From: Alloboseaceae bacterium BT-24-1
GTDB taxonomy: Bacteria > Pseudomonadota > Alphaproteobacteria > Rhizobiales > Beijerinckiaceae
Direction of reading: 5' to 3'
Assembly (NCBI GenBank): GCA_025846845.1
Contig: JAOYTL010000001.1
Coordinates: forward strand, 372,001 to 436,000
DNA length: 64,000 nt
The translations under genes and the position numbers were made by a program. Positions 36,117-45,657 of this stretch are shown here, one piece after another (position 1 is the first letter of the stretch; each line of letters opens with the position of its first letter). The notes under the pieces are model-generated. The model saw only the letters and a program-made list of their open reading frames with translations, was not told the DNA's origin and made no database searches.

Positions 36117-37319
36117 ATGGACAATCGCATCACCCGCCGCACGTTCAGTGCCCTGCTGGTCTCGACCGGCATGGTGCTGTCGCTGCCGGCCTTCGCGCAG
36201 AACGAGATCAAGATCGGCTACAATGCCGACCAGTCGGCCTCTGGCGCCGCCGAGCTCGGCCTGTCGGGCCTCTATGGCTTTCAGGCGGCGATCGAGGATC
36301 TGAACGCGCAGGGTGGTGTCCTCGGCCGCAAGCTCGTCGGCGTGGTCCGAGACGATGCCGGCGCGCCGCCGAAATCGATCCAGAACATGAACGAGCTGAT
36401 CGACAACGAGAAGGTCGCGGCCGTGGTCGGCCCGACCAATTCCGGCAATGCCCTCGCCTGGCTGCACATCCCGCAGCAGAAGAAGGTGCCGGTGATCTCG
36501 CATGTCGCGACAGCGACCGACATCACCGCCCGCTATGCCAAGGAGCCGCAGAACTACATCTTCCGGGTGTCGATGGTCGACCGTGAGCAGCTCGCTCTGC
36601 TCGCCGCCTATGCGGTCAAGGCCTCGAAGAGCAAGAACATCGCGATCATCGCCGACACCACCGGCTACGGCCAGGCTGCGACCAAGGACCTCCAGGAGAT
36701 ATTGACCCTGCACGGCATCAAGCCGGTCGGCATCGAGAAGTTCGGGCCGAAGGACACCGACATGACCTCGCAGCTCGCCAAGCTGAAGGCGGCTGGCGCG
36801 GACATGATCATCACCGGCTCGCTGGCGGATGCGACGGCGCAGGTGCTGAAGAGCATGGAGAAGATGGACTATTACCCCGGGCTGCTCTCGACCTGGGGCT
36901 CGATCAACACGCCGCTGGTCAACATCGCCGGGCCCAAGCTCGCCGAAAAGACCATCTTCGCGGCCTCTACCACCGAGGACGCCAGCGACCGTGCCGCAGC
37001 GCTGCACAAGCGCCTCGTCGCCAAGCATCCGAACATGCCGGCCTTCGTCTCCGCGGCGCAGGGCTATGACGCGGTGATGCTGATCGCCGCTGCCATCAAG
37101 CAGGCCGACGGCACGGACGGCCCGAAGCTGCAGGCGGCGCTGGAGAATCTCGGCAAGGTCCAGGGCATCATCAAGGCCTATGACAAGCCCTTCAGCAAGG
37201 AGCAGCACGAGGCGCTCGGCGTCGCCGACTTCCATCTCGCGCAGTGGAAGGACGGCCGCGTGGTCAAGCTCGACGATCCGGTGGTCAAGGGCCTGACGGC
37301 AGCCGACCTGAAGCGCTGA
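36117..37319 (+). CDS. Branched-chain-type ABC transporter substrate-binding protein (LivJ-like)
   Basis: 400 residues from ATG 36117 with CGGAGGAACGTTC upstream. It has a signal peptide (MDNRITRRTFSALLVSTGMV, cut after PAFAQ; the RR pair is followed by TF but the short hydrophobic core also fits Sec). A periplasmic type I binding fold follows: IKIGYNADQSASGAAELGLS, GVLGRKLVGVVRDDAGAPPK, AAVVGPTNSGNALAWLHIPQ and GYDAVMLIAAAIKQA. The HAAT family takes up amino acids but also many organic acids. Placed directly after mvaA it probably binds mevalonate or a related acid. 58 bases separate it from mvaA. Confidence 0.93.
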   Translation: MDNRITRRTFSALLVSTGMVLSLPAFAQNEIKIGYNADQSASGAAELGLSGLYGFQAAIEDLNAQGGVLGRKLVGVVRDDAGAPPKSIQNMNELIDNEKVAAVVGPTNSGNALAWLHIPQQKKVPVISHVATATDITARYAKEPQNYIFRVSMVDREQLALLAAYAVKASKSKNIAIIADTTGYGQAATKDLQEILTLHGIKPVGIEKFGPKDTDMTSQLAKLKAAGADMIITGSLADATAQVLKSMEKMDYYPGLLSTWGSINTPLVNIAGPKLAEKTIFAASTTEDASDRAAALHKRLVAKHPNMPAFVSAAQGYDAVMLIAAAIKQADGTDGPKLQAALENLGKVQGIIKAYDKPFSKEQHEALGVADFHLAQWKDGRVVKLDDPVVKGLTAADLKR

Positions 37320-37341
37320 ACATCTTGAACCGCGCTCCTGC

Positions 37342-37437
37342 GTCATGGTCGGGCTTGTCCCGACCATCCACGTCTTCGCGTCGCTCATCGCATGCGGTGG
37401 TCAAGACGTGGATGCTCGCCACAAGGGCGAGCATGAC
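37342..37437. repeat. Pair of inverted 35-base palindromic repeat units between livJ- and livH-like genes
   Basis: Unit A (37342-37376) and unit B (37403-37437, inverted) share ends GTCATG and ATCCACGTCTT and the central CTTGT. Each unit has its own hairpin: GGTCGGG-CTTGT-CCCGACC in A and TGCTCGCC-CTTGT-GGCGAGCA in B (read in A's direction). They are separated by 26 bases. The layout is that of REP/RIME-like intergenic elements. The element sits inside a transcription unit in the 212-base gap 37320-37531, which otherwise holds only the livH ribosome-binding site. Confidence 0.85.
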
Positions 37438-37531
37438 GGCGTGTCGTGGGATGGCATGGAGGGAATGGCGGCTCTAGAGGCTGGCTGTTCGGAATGATGG
37501 CGCAAACGACCTGAGTCGTGGCGGAGAGACG

Positions 37532-38449
37532 ATGACGGCAATCCTTCAGGCTCTGGCCAGCGGTCTGGCGCTGGGCGCGATCTACGGGCTGATCGCGCTC
37601 GGCTTCAACATCACCTACGCCACGACCAAGACCTTCAATTTCGGCCAGGGCGCCTTCCTCGTGCCGGGCAGCCTGGTCGGCGTCTCGCTGCTGCTGCTGG
37701 CGGCCGGCAAGCCGCATTTCGGCAACCTGACCCAGGCCGAGATGACGATGACGGCCTATGTGCTGGCGACGCTCGCCAGCGTCGTCGTGGTCGGCGCCAT
37801 CGGCATCGCGCTCTACTATTGCGCGATCAAGCCCTTCGTCGGCGCCGGCGGCCTCAACTGGGTGCTGAGCACGATCGGCTTCGGCATCATCATGCAGAAC
37901 ACGGCGCTGGCGATCTGGGGCCCGGCCTCGATCGCGGTGCCATCGCCACTCGGCAGCGAGGTCTGGCGCATTGCCGGCGCCGGCATCCGGCCGCAGGAGG
38001 TGCTCATCGCGGTCGTCGCCGTCGCCGTCATGGCCCTGCTCGACATCGTCCTGCGCAAGACGCGCTTCGGCAAGGCGCTGCGGGCCGTCGCCTTCAACCC
38101 GCAGGCGGCGGCGATCGTCGGCATCAATGTCGAGTCGATCGTGATCGCCGCCTTCGTGATCTCCTCGGCACTGGCGGGGCTCGCCGGCATCCTGATCGCG
38201 CCGATCACCACGGCTTCCGTCTTCATCGGCCTCGGGGTCGCGCTGAAAGCCTTCTCGGCCGCGATCGTCGGCGGCCTGACCAGCCCGCGCGGCTGCATGC
38301 TCGGCGGCTTCCTCCTCGGTGTGGTCGAGGCGCTGGTCGGGCTCTGGCGCGCCGAGATGCGCGAGATCACCATCTTCCTGCTGATCATCATCGTGCTGGT
38401 CGTTCGGCCCGGCGGGCTGATGGGCGCGCGCAGCGTGGAGAAGATCTGA
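37532..38449 (+). CDS. Branched-chain-type ABC transporter permease (LivH-like)
   Basis: 305 residues, ATG 37532 after GCGGAGAGACG. About eight hydrophobic segments. Typical LivH sequence: ASGLALGAIYGLIALGFNIT, YATTKTFNFGQGAFLVPG, LRAVAFNPQAAAIVGINVES and GGLTSPRGCMLGGFLLGVVE (EAA-like loop and late helix). It forms the channel with the LivM half of the next protein. Its TGA overlaps the ATG of the livM-livG fusion (TGATG). Confidence 0.95.
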   Translation: MTAILQALASGLALGAIYGLIALGFNITYATTKTFNFGQGAFLVPGSLVGVSLLLLAAGKPHFGNLTQAEMTMTAYVLATLASVVVVGAIGIALYYCAIKPFVGAGGLNWVLSTIGFGIIMQNTALAIWGPASIAVPSPLGSEVWRIAGAGIRPQEVLIAVVAVAVMALLDIVLRKTRFGKALRAVAFNPQAAAIVGINVESIVIAAFVISSALAGLAGILIAPITTASVFIGLGVALKAFSAAIVGGLTSPRGCMLGGFLLGVVEALVGLWRAEMREITIFLLIIIVLVVRPGGLMGARSVEKI

Positions 38450-40238
38450 TGCCGGCGCTCGCCCATGCCATCGGGATGACGGTGCTGGCGGCCGGCCTCG
38501 CGCTCGTCCCCTTCTTCGGCCTCAACGATTTCTACCTGCAGATCTTGTTCACGATCGGAGTGAACTATCTCGCCGCTGCCGGCTTGAACGTGCTCGTCGG
38601 CTATGCCGGGCAGAAATCGCTCGGCCATGCCGGCCTCTTCGCCGTCGGCGCCTATACGGCGGCGATCGCCAACATCGAATGGGGCCTCTCCCCCTGGCTG
38701 TCGCTGCTGCTGGCCTGCGGCTTCGGCGCGGTCTTCGGCCTCGTCATCGCGATGCCCTCAGTGCGCGTCTCCGGCCCCAGCCTCGCCATGGTGACGATCG
38801 GCTTCGGCATCGTCGTCGAGAAGATCGTCACCGAGTGGACCGACATCTTCAAGGGCCAGGCCGGCTTCTACGGCATCAGCGCGCCCTCGCTCGCCGGCAC
38901 GAGCTTCACCAACCTGCACTGGGTCTGGTTCGTCGGAGCGCTCTGCATCGCCACCCATCTGATGCTGCGCTCGCTGCTCGCTGGCCGTTTTGGCCGGGCT
39001 TTCCTGGCGGTGCAGATGGCCGAGCCCGCGGCGCAATCGGTCGGCATCTCTGTCGTCCGCGCCAAGACGCTGGCTTTCGTGATTTCGGCAGTGACCTGCG
39101 CGCTCGCCGGCGCCGTGATCGCGCAGCAGAACCAGTATTTCAACTCCGATTTCATCACCTTCAACCTGTCGATCTTCCTCTTGGTCGTGGTGATCTTCGG
39201 CGGCTCGGGCTCGCTCTACGGGCCGCTGTTCGGCGCGGTGATCCTGACCCTGCTCGACGCCTGGCTGGCGCGCTGGCCGGCCCTGCAGCATTTCACCTAT
39301 GGCGCGCTCTTGCTGTTCTCGCTCTATCTGATGCCGAACGGCATCGCCGGGGCGGTCTCCGGCCTTGCCGCGCGCTGGCGGCAACGCAAGGTGGCTCCGC
39401 CTGGCGTCCCAGGCCACAGCGCCCTGGCGGCGACGTCAGCGGCGGTGACAGGTGGCGAGATCCTGATCGTCAAGGACCTCTACAAGGCCTATGGCGGTAT
39501 CGTGCCGGTCCGCGACGTCTCGTTCGCGATCACTGCCGGCAAGGTCCATGCGCTGATTGGCCCGAACGGCGCCGGCAAGACGACGCTGCTCAACCTGCTC
39601 TCCGGCCATGTCGCGCCGGGTGGTGGCTCGATCCACTTCGCGGGGCATGAGATCGCCGGCTGGCCGGCCCATCGCGTCGCCACGCTCGGCATCGCCCGCA
39701 CCTTCCAGAACCTCAAGCTGTTCGGCGAGCTCTCGGCGCTCGACAACGTCCTGCTCGGTGCGCATCGGCATGTCGAGACCGGCTTTGCCGCCTCGCTGCT
39801 CGGCCTGCCGTCGAGCCGGCGTGCGGAGGCCACGGCGCGGGCCGATGCATTGGCGCTGCTCACCGATCTCGGCCTTGGCGAGCGTGCTCATGAGCCGGCA
39901 AAAAGCCTGCCCTATGGCCTGCAGCGGCGGCTCGAGATCGCCCGCGCCCTCGCCTCGAAGCCGAAGCTCCTGCTGCTCGACGAGCCGGCCGCGGGCTTGA
40001 ACCCCCAGGAGACGCATGAGCTCGGCCAGGTGATCCGGCGCATCCAGCAGGCTGGTGTCACCGTGCTCCTGATCGAGCACCACATGGACCTCGTCATGGG
40101 CATCTCCCAGCATGTGCTGGTGCTCGACTATGGCGCGCTGATCGCCGAGGGGCGGCCGGAGGCGATCCGCCGCGATCCCAAGGTCGTCGCCGCCTATCTC
40201 GGCGCCGATGAGGATGCCGCCGCGACCGGAGACGCCGC

Positions 40239-40242
<4 letters not shown>
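38449..40242 (+). CDS. Fused branched-chain ABC permease-ATPase (LivM-LivG)
   Basis: 597 residues. Residues 1-300 are a LivM-type permease (GLNVLVGYAGQKSLGHAGLF, MPSVRVSGPSLAMVTIGFGI, GGSGSLYGPLFGAVILTLLD). After a 30-residue linker, residues 335-597 are a LivG-type ATPase with Walker A GPNGAGKTT near 371, IARTFQNLKLFGELSALDN, signature-like LPYGLQRRLEIARALA, Walker B LLLLDEPAAGLN and IEHHMDLVM. LivM and LivG are usually separate. Note the ABC signature reads LPYGLQR, a known LivG variant. Overlaps with neighbours on both sides (TGATG, ATGA) show tight coupling. Confidence 0.95.
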
Positions 40243-40949
<707 letters not shown>

Positions 40950-40951
40950 CA

Positions 40952-41827
40952 ATGGCGGACGAAAGCGTCGTCATCGTCGAGGTCGGCCCGCGCGATGGGT
41001 TGCAGAACGAGAAGGCTGAGGTCGCGACACAAGAGAAGCTTGCCTTGATCGCCGAGCTCGCCGATGCCGGCCTGGCACGGATCGAGGCGACCGCCTTCGT
41101 CTCGCCGCGCTGGGTGCCGCAAATGGGAGACCACGAAGCCGTAATGCGCGGCGTCGGCCGCCGGTCGGGGACCGTCTTCTCGGCCCTCGTCCCCAATGAG
41201 AAAGGCGCCGAGGCCGCGCTCGCCGCCGGCGCGCAGGCCCTGGCGGTGTTCACTGCGGCATCCGAAAGCTTCTGCCAGAAGAACACCAATTGCTCGATCG
41301 CCGAGAGCATCGCGCGCTTCCGGCCGGTGATGGCGCTGGCGGAGCGTGCCAATGTGCCGGTCCGGGGCTACGTCTCCTGCGCGCTCGACTGCCCTTATGA
41401 GGGAGCGATCGCGCCGGAGGCGGTGGCCGTCGTTGCAGCCGAACTGCTCGCGCTCGGCTGCGACGAGATCGCGCTCTCCGACACGCTCGGCCGTGGCACG
41501 CCTGGGCGGACGGCAGCCATGGTCGAGGCGGCGCTGCGGCGGGCGCCCGCCGCGATGCTGGCCGGGCATTTCCACGACACCTCCGGGCAGGCCATCGCCA
41601 ATGTCGAGGCAGCCTGGCAGCTGGGCCTGCGCGTCTTCGACGGTTCGGTCGGCGGTCTTGGCGGCTGCCCCTATGCCCCCGATGCAGCCGGCAATCTCGC
41701 GACCGAGCGCCTCGTCGCACACTTCGCAGCCAAGGGGATCGAGACCGGGGTCGACCTTGCGCGCCTGAGCGCGATTGCCGAACGGGTTGTCGGGCGCTTT
41801 CGGCCGGCCGGCGGTACTCTGAGATAA
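40952..41827 (+). CDS. mvaB: Hydroxymethylglutaryl-CoA lyase
   Basis: 291 residues, starting 2 bases after the livF stop. A DRE-TIM metallolyase: VEVGPRDGLQNEKAEV with the metal-binding Asp, FVSPRWVPQMGDH, AVFTAASESFCQKNTNCSIA, GYVSCALDCPYEG, GHFHDTSGQAIAN with metal-binding histidines, and the flexible-loop active-site Cys in GGLGGCPYAPDAAGN. It cleaves HMG-CoA to acetyl-CoA and acetoacetate, the step after mvaA. Closely related hydroxyglutaryl lyases exist, but the adjacent HMG-CoA reductase supports this assignment. The 171 bases after it contain no separate gene. Confidence 0.93.
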   Translation: MADESVVIVEVGPRDGLQNEKAEVATQEKLALIAELADAGLARIEATAFVSPRWVPQMGDHEAVMRGVGRRSGTVFSALVPNEKGAEAALAAGAQALAVFTAASESFCQKNTNCSIAESIARFRPVMALAERANVPVRGYVSCALDCPYEGAIAPEAVAVVAAELLALGCDEIALSDTLGRGTPGRTAAMVEAALRRAPAAMLAGHFHDTSGQAIANVEAAWQLGLRVFDGSVGGLGGCPYAPDAAGNLATERLVAHFAAKGIETGVDLARLSAIAERVVGRFRPAGGTLR

Positions 41828-41998
41828 TCGGCGCTACCCGGCATGGCAGATGCCTCAGCGGCGGCATCGACGCAGCGCGAGACGCCCGGTATTGATGCTC
41901 CACCACAGCGCATTGAGCGGAGTCGACCGATCGTCTCCGTTCGGGCAGAACGAGTGACGGATGAGCCCGCCCAAGCTGGCTCGAGCGACGAGGGACGG

Positions 41999-42709
41999 AT
42001 GACGCAGAAGGTCTATGACAGCCCGGCGGCGGCCCTGGATGGGTTGCTGTTCGACGGGATGACGATCATGTCGGGCGGCTTCGGCCTCTCCGGCAACCCC
42101 GAGAGCCTGATCCCGCAGGTCCGCGCTTCGGGCGTGAAGAACCTGACGGTGATCTCCAACAATGCCGGCGCCGACGGCTTTGGCTTGTGGATGCTGCTGG
42201 AGACGCGACAGATCAAGAAGATGATCGCGTCCTATGTCGGCGAGAACAAGCTGTTCGAGCAGCAATACCTTTCCGGCGAGCTCGAGCTCGAGCTCAACCC
42301 GCAGGGCACGCTGGCCGAGCGCATCCGCGCCGGCGGCGCCGGCATCGCGGCCTTCTACACCAAGACCGGCGTCGGCACCGTCGTCGCCGAGGGCAAACCG
42401 GTCGAGGAATTCGAGGGGCAGCTTTACGTTCGCGAGACCTGGCTCAGGGCCGATGTTGCCATCGTCAAGGCCTGGAAGGCCGATACCGCCGGCAACCTCG
42501 TCTACCGTCGCACGGCGCGCAATTTCAACCCGAACATGGCGACCGCCGGCAAGGTGACGGTCGCCGAGGTCGAGGAGATCGTGCCTGTCGGCTCGCTCGA
42601 TCCGGAGGCGATCCACACGCCCGGCATCTATGTCGACCGCATCATCAAGAGCACGATCAACGAGAAGAAGATCGAGAAGCTCACCGAGCGCAAGAGGGAG
42701 GCAGCCTGA
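41999..42709 (+). CDS. scoA: 3-oxoacid CoA-transferase subunit A
   Basis: 236 residues from ATG 41999, with AGGGACGG just upstream; the frame is open back to 41843 but that extension is low-complexity and lacks family similarity. Subunit A motifs: SPAAALDGLLFDGMTIMSGG, FGLSGNPESLIPQVRASGVK, NNAGADGFGLWMLLETRQIK and GGAGIAAFYTKTGVGT. With subunit B it transfers CoA from succinyl-CoA to acetoacetate, making acetoacetyl-CoA. That is the activation step for the acetoacetate produced by HMG-CoA lyase. Confidence 0.95.
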   Translation: MTQKVYDSPAAALDGLLFDGMTIMSGGFGLSGNPESLIPQVRASGVKNLTVISNNAGADGFGLWMLLETRQIKKMIASYVGENKLFEQQYLSGELELELNPQGTLAERIRAGGAGIAAFYTKTGVGTVVAEGKPVEEFEGQLYVRETWLRADVAIVKAWKADTAGNLVYRRTARNFNPNMATAGKVTVAEVEEIVPVGSLDPEAIHTPGIYVDRIIKSTINEKKIEKLTERKREAA

Positions 42710-43368
42710 TGGCCTGGACCCGTGAAGAGGTGGCCGCCCGCGCCGCCAAGGAGCTTAAGGACGGCTTCTACGTCAATCTCGGCATCGGAATTCCGACGCT
42801 GGTGGCGAACTACATTCCCGATGGCGTCGATGTGACCCTGCAGTCGGAGAACGGCCTGCTCGGCATCGGTCCCTTCCCCTATGAGGGCGAGGCCGATCCC
42901 GACCTGATCAATGCCGGCAAGCAGACGATCACCTCGCTGCCGAGCTCGAGCTACTTCTCCTCGGCCGACAGTTTCGCGATGATCCGCGGCGGCCATATCG
43001 ACCTGACCATCCTTGGCGCCATGGAAGTGGCTGAGAATGGCGACATCGCCAACTGGACCATCCCCGGCAAGATGGTGAAGGGCATGGGCGGCGCGATGGA
43101 CCTCGTCGCCGGTGTCAAGAAGGTCATCGTGGTGATGGATCACGCCAACAAGGCCGGCGAATCCAAGGTGCTGGAGCGCTGCACCCTGCCGCTGACCGGG
43201 GCCGGTGTCGTCGATCTGATCATCACCGATCTCTGCGTTTTGTCCTGCGACAAGGTGAAGGGTGGCCTGACCCTGATCGAGCTTGCGCCCGGCGTCACGC
43301 TCGACGAGGTCAAGGCCAAGACGGCCGCGCCTTTCGCCATCGCTCCGGCGCTGGCCAAGGCCGCCTGA
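42709..43368 (+). CDS. scoB: 3-oxoacid CoA-transferase subunit B
   Basis: 219 residues; ATG overlaps the subunit A stop (TGATG). The catalytic glutamate lies in the classical LQSENGLLGIGPFPYEGEAD motif, preceded by GFYVNLGIGIPTLVANYIPD. GGHIDLTILGAMEVAENGDI and NWTIPGKMVKGMGGAMDLVA complete the subunit B profile. It ends the mevalonate/acetoacetate cluster, followed by a hairpin before the convergent LysE gene. Confidence 0.96.
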   Translation: MAWTREEVAARAAKELKDGFYVNLGIGIPTLVANYIPDGVDVTLQSENGLLGIGPFPYEGEADPDLINAGKQTITSLPSSSYFSSADSFAMIRGGHIDLTILGAMEVAENGDIANWTIPGKMVKGMGGAMDLVAGVKKVIVVMDHANKAGESKVLERCTLPLTGAGVVDLIITDLCVLSCDKVKGGLTLIELAPGVTLDEVKAKTAAPFAIAPALAKAA

Positions 43369-43384
43369 GGGCTTCCGAAGAATT

Positions 43385-43423
43385 GGCGAGGGGCAGCGAC
43401 GGTCACACCGCCCTGCCCTCGCC
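43385..43423. terminator. Hairpin between convergent scoB and LysE-family genes
   Basis: GGCGAGGG-(G)-CAG (43385-43396) pairs with CTGCCCTCGCC (43413-43423), with an inner ACGGT-CAC-ACCG hairpin in the loop. It lies in the 63-base gap between converging genes and could act from both sides. There is no T-run, so intrinsic termination is probable rather than certain. Confidence 0.55.
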
Positions 43424-43431
43424 AGCGCTTG

Positions 43432-44037
43432 TCAGTGCGTGCCGCCCCAGAGCAGCGGCTGCAGCGACAACACCAGCAGCACCGCCATGGTGATGTTGAA
43501 TATCCGGACGTAGCGCGCATCGGTCAGCCAGCGGCGAAGCGTCGTCCCGAAAGCGGCCCAGATTGCCACGGTCGGTGCATTAACCAGCGCAAAGAGGGTC
43601 GCGACGATCACGATCGTGCCCAATCCGCTATTCGCCGGCGTATAGGTCGCGATGGCGCCGATCGCCATGATCCAGGCTTTCGGATTGACCCATTGGAAGG
43701 CCGCCGCCTGCCAGAAGCTCATCGGCCTGCTGGCAGTGGTCTTCTCGTCCATGGCGTTGGCCGTCGCGATCTTCCAGGCGAGCCACAGCAGATAGGCTGC
43801 TCCGATCCAGCGCAGCGCCTCGTAGAGCCATGGCGCTGCGATGAACAGGCGGCCGATGCCGAAGCCGACGGCGAGCACCATCACCGCAAAGCCGCAGCTG
43901 ATTCCCAGGACATGCGGGATGGTCCGGCTGAAGCCGTGGTTGACTCCCGAGGCGAGCACCATCGTGTTGTTCGGTCCCGGCGTGACCGAGGTCACGAAGG
44001 CGTAGGTCAGGAAAGCCAGCATCAAGTCGAGGGTCAT
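43432..44037 (-). CDS. LysE/RhtB-family amino-acid exporter
   Basis: 201 residues with about six hydrophobic segments. Family features are FVTSVTPGPNNTMVLASGVN at the N-terminus, GFSRTIPHVLGISCGFAVMV, WIGAAYLLWLAWKIA and FWQAAAFQWVNPKAWIMAIG. The family exports amino acids or similar metabolites by proton exchange. It is divergent from a MocR-type regulator with a 95-base intergenic region carrying an inverted repeat, a common pairing in which the regulator controls the exporter. Confidence 0.93.
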   Translation of the reverse strand: MTLDLMLAFLTYAFVTSVTPGPNNTMVLASGVNHGFSRTIPHVLGISCGFAVMVLAVGFGIGRLFIAAPWLYEALRWIGAAYLLWLAWKIATANAMDEKTTASRPMSFWQAAAFQWVNPKAWIMAIGAIATYTPANSGLGTIVIVATLFALVNAPTVAIWAAFGTTLRRWLTDARYVRIFNITMAVLLVLSLQPLLWGGTH

Positions 44038-44078
44038 GACAGCACGGGGTGATTGCGATTGCCGCGACCCTATCGATG

Positions 44079-44109
44079 TGACACTTTGTCGGAAACTATA
44101 ATAGTGTCA
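44079..44109. promoter_or_regulatory. Inverted repeat between LysE gene and MocR-type regulator
   Basis: TGACACT (44079-44085) and AGTGTCA (44103-44109) are perfect inverted 7-mers. A second nested inverted repeat, ACTAT-A-ATAGT (44095-44105), overlaps the right arm. The whole lies in an AT-rich patch of the 95-base divergent region, 24 bases before the regulator's ATG. It is a likely operator of the regulator for both genes. Confidence 0.65.
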
Positions 44110-44132
44110 TATGACGCTTTTGGATTTCCTGC

Positions 44133-45500
44133 ATGCGCCTCGCCTCTCCCTGGTCCCCCCGCCTCTCCGAGGAGCCGGGCCTCACTCACGAGCGCCTCGT
44201 TACCGCTTTGGAGGAGGATCTTGCCGATGGCCGCCTTCCGGTTGGCGCGCGGATGCCGGCCCACCGCGATCTTGCCTATCGGCTGGGCATCGGGCTCGGC
44301 ACGGTCACCAAGGCTTATTCGCTGCTCGAAAAGCGCGGGCTCGTGCGCAGCGTGCGTGGACGCGGGATGTTCGTCGCCGGCGCGGAGCCGAACCCGAGCG
44401 AGATCATCGATCTCTCGGTCAATACGCCGCCGCAGATGCTCGGCGACGGCGTCCTCTCGGCGACGCTCGCCGCGCTCGCCAGGCAAATGGATGCTGACAG
44501 CTTCGGACGGTACCGGCCGCCGGCGGGAAGCACCCCGCACCGCGAGGCGATGGCTCACTGGCTGGCGGAGCACCGGCTGCAGGTCAAAGCCGATCGCCTG
44601 CTTCTCACCAATGGCGCACAGCATGCCCTCGCCGTTGCCCTCGCCGCTACTGCCGGGATCGGCGGCACGGTCTTCACCGAGGCACTCACCTATCCGGGCG
44701 CCATCCTTGCCGCGCGCCAGAATCTGCAGGCGCTCAAGGCCGTGGCTCTCGACGAGGAAGGCTTACGGCCGGACGCCCTCGCCGCGGCCTTCGCGGCGCA
44801 TTCGGGTGAACGGCGCGTCGTTTACCTCACCCCTACCCTGCACAATCCGACCGGCGTCACCATGGGGCTGGCACGACGGCAGGAGATCGTCGCTGTCTGC
44901 CGCGCCCACGACGCGACAATCGTCGAAGACGACGTCTATTCGCTGTTCACGCCCGCCGGGCTGCCCGCCCTTGCCGAGTTGGCACCGGAGCGAACCTTCT
45001 ACATCGCCGGTTTCTCCAAGATCTTGAGTCCTGGGCTGCGGATCGGAGCCCTCGCCGTACCGCCCGCTACACTGCAGGCGGCACAGGATTATCTGCAGGC
45101 GACGTCGTCGATGGCTTCGCCGCTGATGTGCGCCATCATGGAGCGCTGGATCAGGGACGGCACTGCACGGGCTGTCGGCGAAGCAATCCGTCAGGAGGCG
45201 ACCGAGCGTGCGGCCATGGCGCAGGCGATCCTAGGGAGCAGCATCCGGCCCGCCTCTGGAGCCGGATTCCATCTCTGGCTGCCGATGTCGCTCGCCGATG
45301 CGGCGAGCCTCGCCCAGCGCGCCGCGGCGCGAGGCGTGATGGTGACGCCGCCGGCTGCCGTCATGGTCGACGAGAACGATCGCGCGGCCGGAGTCCGGCT
45401 CTGCATGGGGGCTCCCTCCCGGGAGGACCTCATGCGGGCGCTGCGGATTATACGGTCCCTGCTGGATGGCGGCGCGGAGGATCGGCTCGCCCGCCTCTGA
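44133..45500 (+). CDS. MocR-type regulator (GntR HTH plus aminotransferase-like domain)
   Basis: 455 residues. GntR winged helix at residues 15-75 (LEEDLADGRLPVGARMPAHR, GIGLGTVTKAYSLLEKRGLV), then a PLP-type domain: LLLTNGAQHALAVALAATAG, YLTPTLHNPTGVTMGLARRQ, IVEDDVYSLF and FYIAGFSKILSPGLRIGALA with the PLP lysine in FSKIL. It shares architecture with the MocR-type gene at 33.2-34.6 kb but little sequence, so the two are not a recent duplication. It probably regulates the divergent LysE exporter. Confidence 0.93.
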   Translation: MRLASPWSPRLSEEPGLTHERLVTALEEDLADGRLPVGARMPAHRDLAYRLGIGLGTVTKAYSLLEKRGLVRSVRGRGMFVAGAEPNPSEIIDLSVNTPPQMLGDGVLSATLAALARQMDADSFGRYRPPAGSTPHREAMAHWLAEHRLQVKADRLLLTNGAQHALAVALAATAGIGGTVFTEALTYPGAILAARQNLQALKAVALDEEGLRPDALAAAFAAHSGERRVVYLTPTLHNPTGVTMGLARRQEIVAVCRAHDATIVEDDVYSLFTPAGLPALAELAPERTFYIAGFSKILSPGLRIGALAVPPATLQAAQDYLQATSSMASPLMCAIMERWIRDGTARAVGEAIRQEATERAAMAQAILGSSIRPASGAGFHLWLPMSLADAASLAQRAAARGVMVTPPAAVMVDENDRAAGVRLCMGAPSREDLMRALRIIRSLLDGGAEDRLARL

Positions 45501-45597
45501 GCCGCGGCTCAGGCGGCTTTCTCCGAAGGAACTGGCCGCTGCCTCCGATGGGCTCACGCAACAGCCACATTGCCGTGACAGATTGAGCCGGAGGCGC

Positions 45598-45623
45598 GGA
45601 ACGCTGCCTGGCGTTCCGTCGTT
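45598..45623 (+). promoter_or_regulatory. EcfG-like stress promoter candidate before the DUF2934 gene
   Basis: GGAAC (45598-45602), 17 bases, CGTT (45620-45623), matching the alphaproteobacterial general-stress sigma factor EcfG consensus GGAAC-N16/17-CGTT. The start codon is 35 bases after the -10 element. The sequence is also part of a hairpin (GGAACGC and GCGTTCC), so it might instead be structural. The 157-base gap 45501-45657 also holds a 16-base palindrome CTGAGCCGCGGCTCAG (45497-45512) at the end of the MocR-type gene. Confidence 0.5.
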
Positions 45624-45657
45624 TCCTCGCCGACTGCAATGGAACCAGGAGGACGAG

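Noticed and set aside
41843..41998. N-terminal extension of scoA by 52 codons
   Set aside because: The extension lacks similarity to CoA-transferases, while ATG 41999 has a good ribosome-binding site and starts the family core.
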